Positions 25,217-34,011 of a stretch of DNA of 64,000 bases are shown piece after piece. Position numbers and translations under genes: made by a program. Each line of letters starts with the position of its first letter. Position 1 is the first letter of the stretch. A model generated the notes under the pieces. That model saw only the letters and a list, made by a program, of their open reading frames with translations, was not told the origin of the DNA and made no database searches. This DNA is from Burkholderiales bacterium (GTDB lineage: Bacteria > Pseudomonadota > Gammaproteobacteria > Burkholderiales > Burkholderiaceae_C). The DNA lies in assembly GCA_016703325.1 (NCBI GenBank), contig JADJCH010000004.1, positions 62,001 through 126,000 of the forward strand, read 5' to 3'.

Positions 25217-26611
25217 TCAGCGACCGGATCGGCGGGCCCGGGCCGGGGGGGCGGCAGCTTCGGTCGCTGCTGCTGCCGCGGCTTCACGCAGCTTGTCCTT
25301 CTTGCTCTTGCGGCGGCCCTTGATGCCGCCATGCGGGTCGGCGGCGGTGGGGGAGGCCACCGTCTCAGGCTCGAAGCCGGGGATCTGCTCGCGTCCGACG
25401 CGCAGGCCCTGGCGCTTCTCGATCAGGCGGAAGTGGGCTTCGCTGCCCGGGGCGTCCGCGCAGATGAAGCTCACCGCCAGTCCGGGCAGATCGGCCGTTG
25501 CCCCCAGACGCCCGGTGCGGCCGATGCGGTGCACATGATCGGTGGCGGAGCGCGGCAGGTCGTAATTGACCACCACCTGCAGCCGATCGATGTCGATGCC
25601 ACGCGCGGCCAGGTCGGTGGCCACCAGGACGGTCAGCCGGCGTTGGTGGAAGTCGGCCAGCACCTGGGCGCGCTTGCCCTGGCTGAGCTGGCCGTGCAGG
25701 GCCTCGGCGGCCATGCCATTTCGCCGCAGCTTGTCGGCCACATGTTCGCTGGCGTACTGCGTGGCCACGAACACCAGCACCCGCTGCCAACCCTCGCTGT
25801 CCATCAGGTGGCGCAGCAGCGGCGTGCGTTGGGCGGTGGTCACGACGATGGCGCGCTGGGTGATCGATGGCGCCGCCGTCCCTGCGAGGGCGGCTTCGGC
25901 CTCGCCGCGCACGTCGAGGTGCAGCGCGTTCGGGCGCAGCATCTGCCGGGCCAGGGCTGCGACGGTGTCCGGCAGCGTGGCGGAAAACAGCAGGGTCTGG
26001 TGCTGCGCCGGCAGAGCCTGGCGCAGGTGCGCCATCTCCTCGGCAAAACCCAGGTCGAGCAGGCGGTCGGCCTCGTCCAGCACCAGGCAGTGCAGGTCGC
26101 GCAGTTGCAGGGCCCGGTGGTCGAGCAGGTCCAGCAGCCGGCCAGGTGTGGCCACCACCACATGGGCGCCACCGCGCAGCGCCATCATCTGCGGGTTGAT
26201 CGACACACCCCCCACCGCCACCACGCAGCGCAGTTGGGGGGCCAAAACGTGCAGGTCCTCGGCAATCTGTGCGGCCAGCTCGCGTGTGGGGGCGAGGATC
26301 AAGCCCCGCAACGGGCGCGGGCGCGGGCGCCGTGCCGGCAGGTCGGGCTCGTCCAGCAGGCGTTGCAGCAGCGGCAGCAGGAAGGCGGCCGTCTTGCCGG
26401 AGCCGGTCGGAGCCAATCCCAGGACATCCCGGCCCTGCAGGGCCGCGGGCAGGGCTTGTGCCTGGATGGGAGTCGCTTGCTGCCAGCCGATGGCGGCCGC
26501 TGCCGCTGCGAGCGAGGGACCCAGGCCGAGCTCGGCCAGAGTCGGTGCAGGCGCCGAGGCGATGGGAACGAGTTCCGCGAAGGAGGCGGGATCAACGGGA
26601 GCAGCGGGCAC
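25217..26611 (-). CDS. DEAD-box ATP-dependent RNA helicase (RhlE-like)
   Basis: A 464-residue RNA helicase. The Q motif (IGWQQATPIQAQALP), Walker A APTGSGKT, PTREL, TPGR, DEAD (VLDEADRLLDLG), SAT, HGQLSQ, ARGIDI and HRIGRTGR are all present in order across two RecA domains. The C-terminal 60 residues are a basic Lys/Arg/Ala tail (GRRKSKKDKL), which often binds RNA or ribosomes. The start at 26611 has no strong ribosome site nearby. It is divergent from the DUF2798 gene. The exact paralogue (RhlE, DbpA) cannot be fixed. Confidence 0.9.
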   Translation of the reverse strand: MPAAPVDPASFAELVPIASAPAPTLAELGLGPSLAAAAAAIGWQQATPIQAQALPAALQGRDVLGLAPTGSGKTAAFLLPLLQRLLDEPDLPARRPRPRPLRGLILAPTRELAAQIAEDLHVLAPQLRCVVAVGGVSINPQMMALRGGAHVVVATPGRLLDLLDHRALQLRDLHCLVLDEADRLLDLGFAEEMAHLRQALPAQHQTLLFSATLPDTVAALARQMLRPNALHLDVRGEAEAALAGTAAPSITQRAIVVTTAQRTPLLRHLMDSEGWQRVLVFVATQYASEHVADKLRRNGMAAEALHGQLSQGKRAQVLADFHQRRLTVLVATDLAARGIDIDRLQVVVNYDLPRSATDHVHRIGRTGRLGATADLPGLAVSFICADAPGSEAHFRLIEKRQGLRVGREQIPGFEPETVASPTAADPHGGIKGRRKSKKDKLREAAAAAATEAAAPPARARRSGR

Positions 26612-26702
26612 GGCGGGGCGGAGGTTTCGAGGGGCAAGAAGGTGGGCGAGTGTAGGGGGATAAGCCTGTCGTCCCGCTCGGTTGACTCAGCGGGTCGATG
26701 GA

Positions 26703-26754
26703 ATTGGTTGATGACATCAACCAATACAGGCATAATGTTGACAACATCAACCAA
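26703..26754 (+). promoter_or_regulatory. Promoter with overlapping operator palindromes before the DUF2798 gene
   Basis: TTGATG (26708-26713) and CATAAT (26731-26736) stand 17 bp apart, a good sigma70 pair in an AT-rich island. A perfect 10-bp inverted repeat ATTGGTTGAT-gac-ATCAACCAAT (26703-26725) covers the -35 box. A second dyad, ATGTTG-A-CAACAT, follows the -10 box, and the half-site ATCAACCAA recurs at 26746-26754. This arrangement suits repression by a TetR- or MarR-type dimer. No such regulator is encoded nearby. Confidence 0.7.
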
Positions 26755-26767
26755 AGACCGGAATCAC

Positions 26768-27274
26768 ATGACTCTTCCTTCTGCCAGCAGCCCAGCCCGG
26801 TGGGCCCGCCTGCTCCCCTTGTTGCCCCTGCTGCTGGTCGGCCTGCTGCTCAGCGGCGTCATCACCTGGATCAATCTGGGTTGGCGGGACGACTTCTTTG
26901 CCCGCTGGATGCGGGCCTTTGCCGTCGCATTGCCGGTGATGCCCATCGGCATCCTGCTGATGGCCCGGTTGGGGCGACAACTGTCCCGGTGGTGGCCGCA
27001 GGCGCCGGTGGTGGTGCTGCGCCTGCTGCTGGCCCTGGCCACCGCGGGGGTGATGGAGTCGCTGATGGCCACCGTGGTCACCCTGGCCAACCGGGGTTTC
27101 ACCGAGGCCTTTGCGCAGCAGTGGTCGCAGGCCTTCGTGCAGTCCCTGCCGGTGGGCATCTGGGTGGGCCTGACGATGTCCTTCGTCGTGCGACCCTGGA
27201 TGGAGCGGTTGCAGCTCCGCCCGGCCGCGGTGCAGGCGACGGTTGAGGATGCGTCGATGCATCCGCGCCGTTGA
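26768..27274 (+). CDS. DUF2798-family membrane protein
   Basis: A 168-residue integral membrane protein with four predicted helices arranged as two similar halves (PVMPIGILLMARLG / PVGIWVGLTMSFVVRP), the pattern of DUF2798 proteins. The start is the ATG at 26768, about 32 bases after the -10 box of the operator-bearing promoter. The family function is unknown; members often lie next to TetR- or LysR-type regulators. It appears to be a single-gene unit. Confidence 0.75.
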   Translation: MTLPSASSPARWARLLPLLPLLLVGLLLSGVITWINLGWRDDFFARWMRAFAVALPVMPIGILLMARLGRQLSRWWPQAPVVVLRLLLALATAGVMESLMATVVTLANRGFTEAFAQQWSQAFVQSLPVGIWVGLTMSFVVRPWMERLQLRPAAVQATVEDASMHPRR

Positions 27275-27301
27275 GGGTCGTCGGGTGCGCGCGACGGGGG
27301 G

Positions 27302-27610
27302 TCAATCCTCGTCCGTCTGTCCGAAGGCGGCCAGGCAGGCCTGCGCGAACTCCGGACTGCCGGTGAGCGTCAAGGCCACCGAGTGCCAGCCATCGGCCTC
27401 CTGCTGCACCTGCAGGTCGTGGTTCCAATGGCCACCGTCCTCGGCCGGGCCATGGCGGTCGCCAAAGTGCTGCCAGGCCCAGTCCAGCACCTCCTGAGCC
27501 TCCGCCAACGCCGCGGCCTGGTTTGCCGCAGGTGTGGAGGCCAGCCACTCCAGCACGGTGAGGCCGTCGGTGGTGTCCACCACCTCGCAACTCAGCCGGT
27601 GCAGTGCCAT
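27302..27610 (-). CDS. Conserved hypothetical protein
   Basis: A 102-residue acidic protein with no motif I recognise. It reads MALHRLSCEVVDTTDGLTVLEWLAS, then a helical Ala/Glu segment with WAWQHFGD, and ends in a short AFGQTDED. The composition and frame use are coding-like. It follows the FmdB-like gene by 22 bases on the same strand, so the two may be co-transcribed. Confidence 0.55.
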   Translation of the reverse strand: MALHRLSCEVVDTTDGLTVLEWLASTPAANQAAALAEAQEVLDWAWQHFGDRHGPAEDGGHWNHDLQVQQEADGWHSVALTLTGSPEFAQACLAAFGQTDED

Positions 27611-27632
27611 GAGGTGATGCGTGCAACGCAGA

Positions 27633-27857
27633 TCACTGCATCATCGGGCAGCCACCCCCGCTGGCCTGGCCGCAGCCGCCACAGCCCGGCGGCATGGCGG
27701 GCAGTGCGTTGTCGCTGCCGGCCGGTTTGGCGGGCACCGAGAGCAGCTTCTCCAGGTGGGTGGAGTGGCACTGCGGGCAGGCCGGAACGGTGTCGGAGCG
27801 GACCAGGGTCTCGAAGCTGTGACTGCAGTCCTGGCAGGCGTACTCGAAGATGGGCAT
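27633..27857 (-). CDS. FmdB-family zinc-ribbon protein
   Basis: A 74-residue protein that matches the FmdB regulatory-protein family: MPIFEYACQDCSHSFE, then CPQC as the second half of a zinc ribbon. The C-terminus is a Gly/Cys-rich tail (PPGCGGCGQASGGGC). The start is the ATG at 27857 at the conserved MPIFEY; the open frame further upstream is a shadow. These proteins are small and widespread in betaproteobacteria, often near aspartyl-tRNA synthetase, which is not seen here. Function unclear. Confidence 0.82.
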   Translation of the reverse strand: MPIFEYACQDCSHSFETLVRSDTVPACPQCHSTHLEKLLSVPAKPAGSDNALPAMPPGCGGCGQASGGGCPMMQ

Positions 27858-28007
27858 GGTGGAGACAACTCCCGGGGTGAGGTGAAGGCAGGTGTGGCCG
27901 AACGACGGCCTCGGCCCGGATTGTCGCGCGCCTGCAGGCCTCACGTCGCCCTGCGCAGCTCCTCGGCTGTGCCGAATGCATGGCTGCAGCAAGTCAACCG
28001 CGGTGAG

Positions 28008-28373
28008 TCAACCGCGGCGCAGCCAGGCCTTCCACAGGATCAGGCCACCGGCCACGATGGGCAGCAGGGGCCACCACTGCCGCAGCTGCAGCGGATCCAC
28101 GATGCCGAGTTTCGTCGCCGTCAGCACGCTGCCCACCACCACCAGGGCCAGTCCACCCAGGTGATGGCCGCGCCGGCTGCCACCCAGCAGCTTGCCCAGC
28201 CCGAGCAGCACCAGTGCCAGCGGCCAGAGGGTGTGCAGCAGCCGCATGTCGGTCAGGTGCAGGTTGTCGGCCAGGGCCAGCAGACCGATGCCGATGGCTG
28301 CGAGCCCCAGGCCGGTGGTGATGCCGAGGTGATGTTTCTGACCGGAGGGAGTCGGGTGAGAGGCGGAGTCCAT
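28008..28373 (-). CDS. Small membrane protein (LiaF/DUF5668-like transmembrane region)
   Basis: A 121-residue protein with four predicted helices (GLGLAAIGIGLLALADNL; LWPLALVLLGLGKLL; LGGLALVVVGSVLTA; WPLLPIVAGGLILW). The WPLALVLLGLGKLL and WPLLPIVAGG repeats resemble the LiaI-LiaF-like transmembrane region found in envelope-stress proteins. It lacks the C-terminal LiaF domain. The ATG at 28373 is used although no ribosome site is clear. No partner regulator is nearby. Confidence 0.65.
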   Translation of the reverse strand: MDSASHPTPSGQKHHLGITTGLGLAAIGIGLLALADNLHLTDMRLLHTLWPLALVLLGLGKLLGGSRRGHHLGGLALVVVGSVLTATKLGIVDPLQLRQWWPLLPIVAGGLILWKAWLRRG

Positions 28374-28601
28374 GCTGCGTTGGGTGCGAGTAACTGGAAT
28401 GGCGCCAGTAGACCGCGGGAATCGCCTGCAGGGAAGCCGTCTGCGACGAAGTGCGCCTTCTGCGGTGTGGGCTGCCGTCTGAGCCGACCGAAGGATGCTG
28501 GGACATTGATCCCGGTTCAGGCTTGCTCCGGTTCGGAAGCCCTCACACGCTGCGGCGGGAGTACGCTGAAGCCGTTGAAAGTCCTCCGGGAGCCACCCAC
28601 C

Positions 28602-28883
28602 ATGAGCAAGCACCACGCCACCCTGATCCGCGCGCTCTTTCACGACCCACCTGCGCACAACCTGCATTGGCGCGACATCGAGGCGCTGCTGCGCCATGTC
28701 GGTGCCGAAATGGAGCCCCTCTCCGGCAACCGCGTGCGTGTCACCCTCCACCGCATGGAAGACGTGCTGCACCGTCCGCACGGCAACGAGGTGGACCGGC
28801 ACTCGGTGCTGCACATCCGCGCCTTCCTGGGCCGCGCGGGGGTGACCCCCGCGGCGTATGAGCAGGACGGCTCGGTGGGGTGA
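28602..28883 (+). CDS. HicA-like small protein, orphan
   Basis: A 93-residue protein similar to HicA-family proteins of Burkholderiales (WRDIEALLRHVGAEMEPLSGNRVRV, then HRPH and VLHIRAFLGRAGV). HicA folds like a double-stranded RNA-binding domain and acts as an mRNA interferase when paired with HicB. The canonical GSH-type catalytic His of E. coli HicA is not obvious here, and no HicB gene lies on either side. It could be a stand-alone relative with another role. Confidence 0.6.
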   Translation: MSKHHATLIRALFHDPPAHNLHWRDIEALLRHVGAEMEPLSGNRVRVTLHRMEDVLHRPHGNEVDRHSVLHIRAFLGRAGVTPAAYEQDGSVG

Positions 28884-28978
28884 AACAGGCAAGCGCCTTG
28901 CGTTGCGGCCGGTGCGGCGCAGCGAACTGTGGGGCGATCAGATGGCTGAGCCGCCTGAACCACCGCTTCAGGCGGAGG

Positions 28979-30526
28979 TCACGGGTTGGCGCGATGTCTG
29001 GCAGCCCGTCCTGAAAGCGCATTCGGAAAGTACATCGCCGTCAGGCTCTTGCTGTGCACCGGAGAGTAGCCGCGGCCGTCGCCGCGCTGGGCGGCATCGG
29101 CGTAGCGGCGCCAGTCGCGCACCCAGTGGATGGCGTCGCAGACCTCCAGCAGGCCCAGCGTTTCGCGGTCGCCCACCAGCACGCCCTGCACCCGCAGGCC
29201 CAGGCGCTCGCGGGCGTCGTCCAGGCGCTGCAGGGTGTGCGGCACGCAGCCGAACTCGCCATCGCTCACGATCAGCAGGTCGGCACTGCGCCAGCGGGCC
29301 TCGTGCACCCGCTCGATGGCGGATTCGATCGGGGTCTGGATGTCGGTGCCGCCGTCGAAGGCCTGTCCCATCAGTTCCAGCAGGGCCTGCAGGCCGTTGC
29401 GGTCGGTGCCCAGGTCGCGTTCGATCAGCTCACCCGGCCCGCCGAAGGCCAGCAGCTTGCAGCCGCGCTTTTCCTCGTAGGCCACACGCAGGGCCGCGAT
29501 CACCACCGCCTTGGCGATGTTCTCCGGCGCGCCTCGCATGGAGCCGGAGGTGTCCAGGCACAGCAGGATGGGCCCGCGCTCCAGTGCCTGCGGGGCATCG
29601 GGCGACACGGCCTGGGCGCTGCGGGCCTGCGGGTCCACCCGCCAGTCGGTCAGCACCGCCTCGCTGTCCCAGCTGAGCAGGCGGGCCTCGGCGTGGCGGG
29701 CGCGCCAGAGCTTCTTGAGCACCGGGTGGCGCAGCATCACCGCCTCGGCGGCCAGCATGCGCTCGGGCCGACCGGAGAAGTGGATGCCGGTGATCTCGCC
29801 GGGCAGGTCCGGCAGCCGGGTGGTCACCGCACGCAGCGGCTGGGGTGGCCGGTGGGAGGTCTCCGGACGCGGCGGGGGGGGCGTATCGGGCGGCAGTTCG
29901 CTGCGCTCGCTGCGGCCGAGTTTTTGGATCAACGCGGCCAGTTCCGGCAGCTGCTGCAGCCACTCGGCGGCGCGGCGCGCAGCCTGCCAGGGGCGGGTCT
30001 GCAGTTGGCCGCGCAGCTCGTCCCAGCGCAGGTGGCTGAGGTCGCCCATCCCCTGCAGCAGGGCCAGTTCCTCGTCCAGCCCCTGGGTCTCGACCTGCCA
30101 GGTGTCGCGAAACTCACCGGTGACCTGCGCAATGGCGGCACTCCGGCTGAGCCGGGGCTGCAGGTCCACGATGCGGTCCAGGTGCCAGAACAGCGTGCGC
30201 AGCACCTGCTCGGCCAAGGCAGGCACACCGCGGCACAGGCTCGGAAGGCCGAGTTCACCCACCACTTCGCGCAGTCCGCCCGGTGGGTTCAGCGCCTCGG
30301 CGTCGCCAAAGTTGGCCTCAGGAGGTGGCAGCTGGCCGGCCTGCAGCAGCTCCAGCCAACGCTGCGTGTCGGCCAGACGGGCCTCGCGAGCACCGGCGCT
30401 GCAGATCAATCCGGGCAACCAGACGCCCCGGGGCAGCGCTTCCAGCAGGTGGTAGGGGTGGTCCAGCCGGTTCAGCCGATCCAGCGGGTGCACCTGGTCA
30501 GGGGGCGCCGTCCGATCGGTGCTCAC
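28979..30526 (-). CDS. viaA: VWA-domain protein, RavA partner (ViaA-like)
   Basis: A 515-residue protein with a helical N-terminal region and a C-terminal von Willebrand A domain; the MIDAS motif is DTSGSMRG, and later GGTDIQTPI and SDGEFG complete the metal site. It starts at GTG 30526, whose first bases overlap the TGA stop of the upstream MoxR-type ATPase gene by 4 nt, a sign of translational coupling. The pairing and order match RavA-ViaA, a chaperone-like pair linked to respiratory complexes and aminoglycoside sensitivity in E. coli. A longer frame upstream lies inside the ATPase gene and is rejected. Confidence 0.82.
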   Translation of the reverse strand: MSTDRTAPPDQVHPLDRLNRLDHPYHLLEALPRGVWLPGLICSAGAREARLADTQRWLELLQAGQLPPPEANFGDAEALNPPGGLREVVGELGLPSLCRGVPALAEQVLRTLFWHLDRIVDLQPRLSRSAAIAQVTGEFRDTWQVETQGLDEELALLQGMGDLSHLRWDELRGQLQTRPWQAARRAAEWLQQLPELAALIQKLGRSERSELPPDTPPPPRPETSHRPPQPLRAVTTRLPDLPGEITGIHFSGRPERMLAAEAVMLRHPVLKKLWRARHAEARLLSWDSEAVLTDWRVDPQARSAQAVSPDAPQALERGPILLCLDTSGSMRGAPENIAKAVVIAALRVAYEEKRGCKLLAFGGPGELIERDLGTDRNGLQALLELMGQAFDGGTDIQTPIESAIERVHEARWRSADLLIVSDGEFGCVPHTLQRLDDARERLGLRVQGVLVGDRETLGLLEVCDAIHWVRDWRRYADAAQRGDGRGYSPVHSKSLTAMYFPNALSGRAARHRANP

Positions 30527-31974
30527 GCGGCGACCCGCTGGTCCTCTGCCGGGGCCGGCAGCGTGACGGGCGTGGGCGCTGGGGTGGTGAGCGTGTCGTC
30601 GATCGGCAGGTCGGCAAAGCCGGCACGGCTGGCCATCAGCCGCCGCAGCAGGCCACCGAGCACGTCCAGGGTGTGGGCCGGGCCGGCCAGCACCTGGGCA
30701 GCCAGCGCGGGCGGCCACCACAGCCGCGGGGCCAGGCGGTCCTGCAGCTGCCGGGCGGCCGATTGCAGTTGCTCGTGGTCCTCCTGAACCTGCTCGATCA
30801 ACTCGTCCAGCTGTGCCGTGCGTGCGGCGACGTGGGCCGGGCTGTAGTGGCGGCGCAGTTGCTTCTCCAACTGGGCGGAGACGATGCGCATCATCGCCCC
30901 ATCGCCGCCATTCCCCTCCCGTTCGCCCAACCCAATGCTGCGCGCCAGGGCCAGCTTGCCGGCGGCGTTGTCGGCATCGCTGTCGTTGCGGTCGCTCTGC
31001 TCCAGCTCCAGCTGCTTCTCGAACGCCTCGACCGCGTGGGTGAGCCAGGGGGCTTCCAGAGGTGCGGCCTGCAGGCATTCATCGCGGAACCAGTCGACCA
31101 GCGGCTGCACCTCCTGCGGCTTGTCGGCGGCCACATAGGGCGCCAGCCAGAGGTCCAGCGCGTCGATTTCGCTGCGGCCCTCGCTGGCGGCGGCCGTGCG
31201 CATCAGGCCGATCCACTGCCGCCAGCGTCGGTCGCTGAGTGAGCGCTGTTGCCCTGCCAGCCACCGGCGCAGCGCCTGGCAGGCGGCCAGGGCCTCGTCG
31301 GACAGGCGCACCTGCGCCGCAGCCGTGGCCATGTTGTCCAGGTCGGCGTTGGTCAGCGGTTCGGCCGGTTGAGCGGTGCCGGCCGACTCCAGCTTCAGCA
31401 GGGCCTCGAAGCCGTCGTCACTGACCGGCTGCACCGGTACGCGCAGCAGGAAGCGGTCGAAGAAGGCCAGCAGAGATTCGTCGCTGGGGCCTTCGTTGCT
31501 GGCGCCCACCACACTGATCAAGGGTGTGCGCTGGCGCCCGCTGCCGTTGTCGAACTCCCGTTCGTTCAGCAGGGTCAGCAGGGCGTTCAGGATGGCCGAG
31601 TTGGCCTTGAACACTTCGTCCAGGAAGGCCACCCCGGCAGTGGGCAGGAAACCTTCGACGATGCGTTCGTAGCGGTCCTCCTCCAGGGCGCGCAGCGACA
31701 GCGGGCCGAAGAGTTCCTCCGGTGTCGAGAAGCGGGTGAGCAGGCGCTCGAAGTAGCGCGCACCCGCAAACGCCCGGTGCAGGCGGCGTGCCAGCTCGCT
31801 CTTGGCCGTGCCGGGGGGGCCGATCAGCAGCACATGCTCGCCGGCCAGCGCGGCGAGCAGGGCCAGGCGGACAGCGTGCTGCCGTTCGAGCAGGCCGGCT
31901 TCCAGGTGGGTCAACAGATCCCGCAGGCGCAACGGCAGGGGAGTGGAGGTGGCGGCGGGGCTGTCGGTCGGCAT
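30523..31974 (-). CDS. ravA: MoxR-family AAA+ ATPase (RavA-like)
   Basis: A 483-residue AAA+ ATPase. Walker A LLIGPPGTAKSELA, then FTRFSTPEELFGPLSL, Walker B VAFLDEVFKANSAILNALL and FDRFLLRVPV define the RavA branch of MoxR proteins. The C-terminal half is helical and includes a possible LARA-like region. Start at ATG 31974 (MPTDSPAA); an earlier ATG adds 12 atypical residues. It overlaps the viaA start by 4 nt, so ravA leads the operon. Expected role: chaperone-like remodelling with ViaA. Confidence 0.85.
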   Translation of the reverse strand: MPTDSPAATSTPLPLRLRDLLTHLEAGLLERQHAVRLALLAALAGEHVLLIGPPGTAKSELARRLHRAFAGARYFERLLTRFSTPEELFGPLSLRALEEDRYERIVEGFLPTAGVAFLDEVFKANSAILNALLTLLNEREFDNGSGRQRTPLISVVGASNEGPSDESLLAFFDRFLLRVPVQPVSDDGFEALLKLESAGTAQPAEPLTNADLDNMATAAAQVRLSDEALAACQALRRWLAGQQRSLSDRRWRQWIGLMRTAAASEGRSEIDALDLWLAPYVAADKPQEVQPLVDWFRDECLQAAPLEAPWLTHAVEAFEKQLELEQSDRNDSDADNAAGKLALARSIGLGEREGNGGDGAMMRIVSAQLEKQLRRHYSPAHVAARTAQLDELIEQVQEDHEQLQSAARQLQDRLAPRLWWPPALAAQVLAGPAHTLDVLGGLLRRLMASRAGFADLPIDDTLTTPAPTPVTLPAPAEDQRVAA

Positions 31975-32105
31975 GGGCGGATTGTCCAGGGCTGGCCCCT
32001 GGGGTCGCAAGCCAAGTGGTTCAAGAATTCAGGCGATCGTCCGCCGGCTCACATGGGCGCAAGACCGGGATGCCGCCTCTGTGGCGTCTGAGGTGAGAAT
32101 GCGGC

Positions 32106-32741
32106 ATGGTTGAAGCGTCAGAGAGCCCCTGTCCACCACCCCGGCCGCAGGGCCCACCACTGGAGCATTCGCGACGGCGGCTGTGTGCTGCCTTCGGTGT
32201 GTTGCTGCCTGCCGTGCTGCTGGGCGTGCCGATCCAGGCCTGGGCTCAGGCCGCCGCAACCCGGCCTGGCGCCAAGAGTCGGCCCCCCGAATTGCGCTGG
32301 GAAGACCTGGTGCCCAAGGACTGGGACCCGGGCAAACGCTTCCGCGACCGCAATGTGCAGGGCCTGAGCGACGCCGACCCCAAGGTGCTGCAGCTGATGC
32401 GGGAGTTGCGTGAGGAGTGGGACAACGCCCCGACGCGACCGGAACTGGACGGCGCCGCGGTGCGCATCCCCGGTTACCTGGTGCCGCTGGAGGAGAGCCG
32501 GGGTGAGCTGTCGGAGTTCCTGCTGGTGCCGTACTTTGGCGCCTGCATCCACAGCCCGCCGCCGCCGGCCAACCAGATCGTGCATGTGCTGCCTGCCAGG
32601 GCGGTGAAGGGTTTTCGCAGCATGGACGCCGTCTGGGTCACCGGCACGATGCGCACGCAGAGACAGGATTCCTCGATGGGCGTGAGCGGCTACCGGCTCG
32701 AAGCCCAGGCGGTGGAAAAGTACAGCGCCGGCGCGCGTTGA
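32106..32741 (+). CDS. DUF3299 periplasmic protein
   Basis: A 211-residue exported protein: a hydrophobic leader (FGVLLPAVLLGVPIQAWAQ|A) followed by the DUF3299 domain with IPGYLVPLE, EFLLVPYFGACIHSPPPPANQ and GVSGYRLEA. The PYFGACIHSPPPPAN core with its lone Cys is the family hallmark. Biochemical role unknown; members are frequently found beside transporter or heme-related genes, which is not evident here. The next gene begins 16 bases downstream, so a shared transcript is possible. Confidence 0.82.
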   Translation: MVEASESPCPPPRPQGPPLEHSRRRLCAAFGVLLPAVLLGVPIQAWAQAAATRPGAKSRPPELRWEDLVPKDWDPGKRFRDRNVQGLSDADPKVLQLMRELREEWDNAPTRPELDGAAVRIPGYLVPLEESRGELSEFLLVPYFGACIHSPPPPANQIVHVLPARAVKGFRSMDAVWVTGTMRTQRQDSSMGVSGYRLEAQAVEKYSAGAR

Positions 32742-32757
32742 CCGGAGTTCAGATTCG

Positions 32758-34011
32758 ATGCTCGCCCGCGGCGTTCACCTTCAGTACAGTTTTGAGACCG
32801 ACGGCCAGCGCGGCGCGCAGGTGCAGAACCCTCTGTTCGACCTGCTCACCGCGGTGAAGGAGGGCGGGTCCATCCAGCACGCGGCCAAGTCGCTGGGGGC
32901 GTCGTACCGCCATGTCTGGGGCCAGCTCAAGCACTGGGAGGAGGTGCTGGGTGAGCCGCTGCTGACCTGGACCCAGGGCCAGCCGTCGAGATTGACCCCC
33001 TTTGCCGACCGCCTGCTCTGGGCCGAGACCCAGGCACGCACCCGGCTGACACCGCACATCGAGGCCCTGCGGGCTGAACTGGAGCGGGTGCTCAGCGAGG
33101 CATTGGACGGCAGCCAGCAGGTGCTGACGATCTACGCCAGCCACGACCTGGCGCTGCCGATCCTGCGCGACGCCGCCAGCCGGCAGCATCGCCTGCACAT
33201 CGACCTGCGGTTTGCCGGCAGTGTGGATGCCCTGCGGGCCCTGGCCGAGGGGCGCTGCCTGGTGGCGGGATTCCACGTGCCGCCGCAGCACGACCGGGGG
33301 GATGTATTCGCCCATTCGCTGCGGCCGCTGCTCAAGCCCGGGCGCCACAAGCTGATCGGCTGTGTGCGGCGCACTCAAGGGCTGATGGTGGCGCCGGGCA
33401 ATCCGCTGGGCCTGCGCGGGCTGGCGGATCTGGTACAGGCCAGCGACGCCGCTTCAGGCGGTGTGGGGCGGGGGGGGCCAAGGGGCGCTGTGGCACGCTT
33501 CGTCAATCGCCAGGCCGGCTCGGGCACGCGGCTGCTGCTGGACCATCTGCTCGAACAGGCGGGTCTGGACGCCACGCAGATCTGCGGTTATCAGGATCAG
33601 GTGGAGAACAGCCACCTGGCCGTGGCGGCCGCGGTGGCCAGCGGCGCGGGTGATGCTGCGTTGGGGGTGGAGGCCGCGGCCCGGCAGTTCGGCCTGGACT
33701 TCCTGCCGTTGCTGGACGAGGACTACCACTTGGTCTGCCTGAAGGATGCCTTGACCCACCCGGCGGTGCTGCGCCTGCGCGAGCAGCTGGCCAGCCCGGA
33801 GTGGCCCGCGCTGCTGGCGGATTTGCCGGGTTACGCTGCCTCCCACAGTGGTCAGGTGCTCTCGCTGATCCGGGCGTTGCCGTGGTGGAGTTTTCGCCTG
33901 CCCAAGCCGGTGGGGCTCAACAGCCCAGCCCTGGAGGACGCAGGCGACCTGGAAGACGACGAAGCCTTCGCGACGCAGGATCCCCTGGCGCCACAGCGCC
34001 TCAGCCCTTGA
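32758..34011 (+). CDS. ModE-like winged-helix regulator fused to a substrate-binding (PBP) domain
   Basis: A 417-residue regulator. Residues 20-110 form a ModE/LysR-like winged helix (LLTAVKEGGSIQHAAKSLGASYRHVWGQL), and the rest is a type 2 periplasmic-binding-like domain of the kind found in oxyanion sensors (RFVNRQAGSGTRLLLDHLLEQAG). It probably senses molybdate, tungstate or a related oxyanion or cofactor and controls transcription. The gene ends in an 11-bp overlap with the convergent DUF1415 gene. No mod transport genes lie in the window, so the target is unknown. Confidence 0.8.
   Translation: MLARGVHLQYSFETDGQRGAQVQNPLFDLLTAVKEGGSIQHAAKSLGASYRHVWGQLKHWEEVLGEPLLTWTQGQPSRLTPFADRLLWAETQARTRLTPHIEALRAELERVLSEALDGSQQVLTIYASHDLALPILRDAASRQHRLHIDLRFAGSVDALRALAEGRCLVAGFHVPPQHDRGDVFAHSLRPLLKPGRHKLIGCVRRTQGLMVAPGNPLGLRGLADLVQASDAASGGVGRGGPRGAVARFVNRQAGSGTRLLLDHLLEQAGLDATQICGYQDQVENSHLAVAAAVASGAGDAALGVEAAARQFGLDFLPLLDEDYHLVCLKDALTHPAVLRLREQLASPEWPALLADLPGYAASHSGQVLSLIRALPWWSFRLPKPVGLNSPALEDAGDLEDDEAFATQDPLAPQRLSP

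Noticed and set aside
28979..31078. 699-codon extension of the VWA gene
   Set aside because: The extra N-terminal part lies within the ravA gene in another frame; the GTG at 30526 fits the overlap and the family length.
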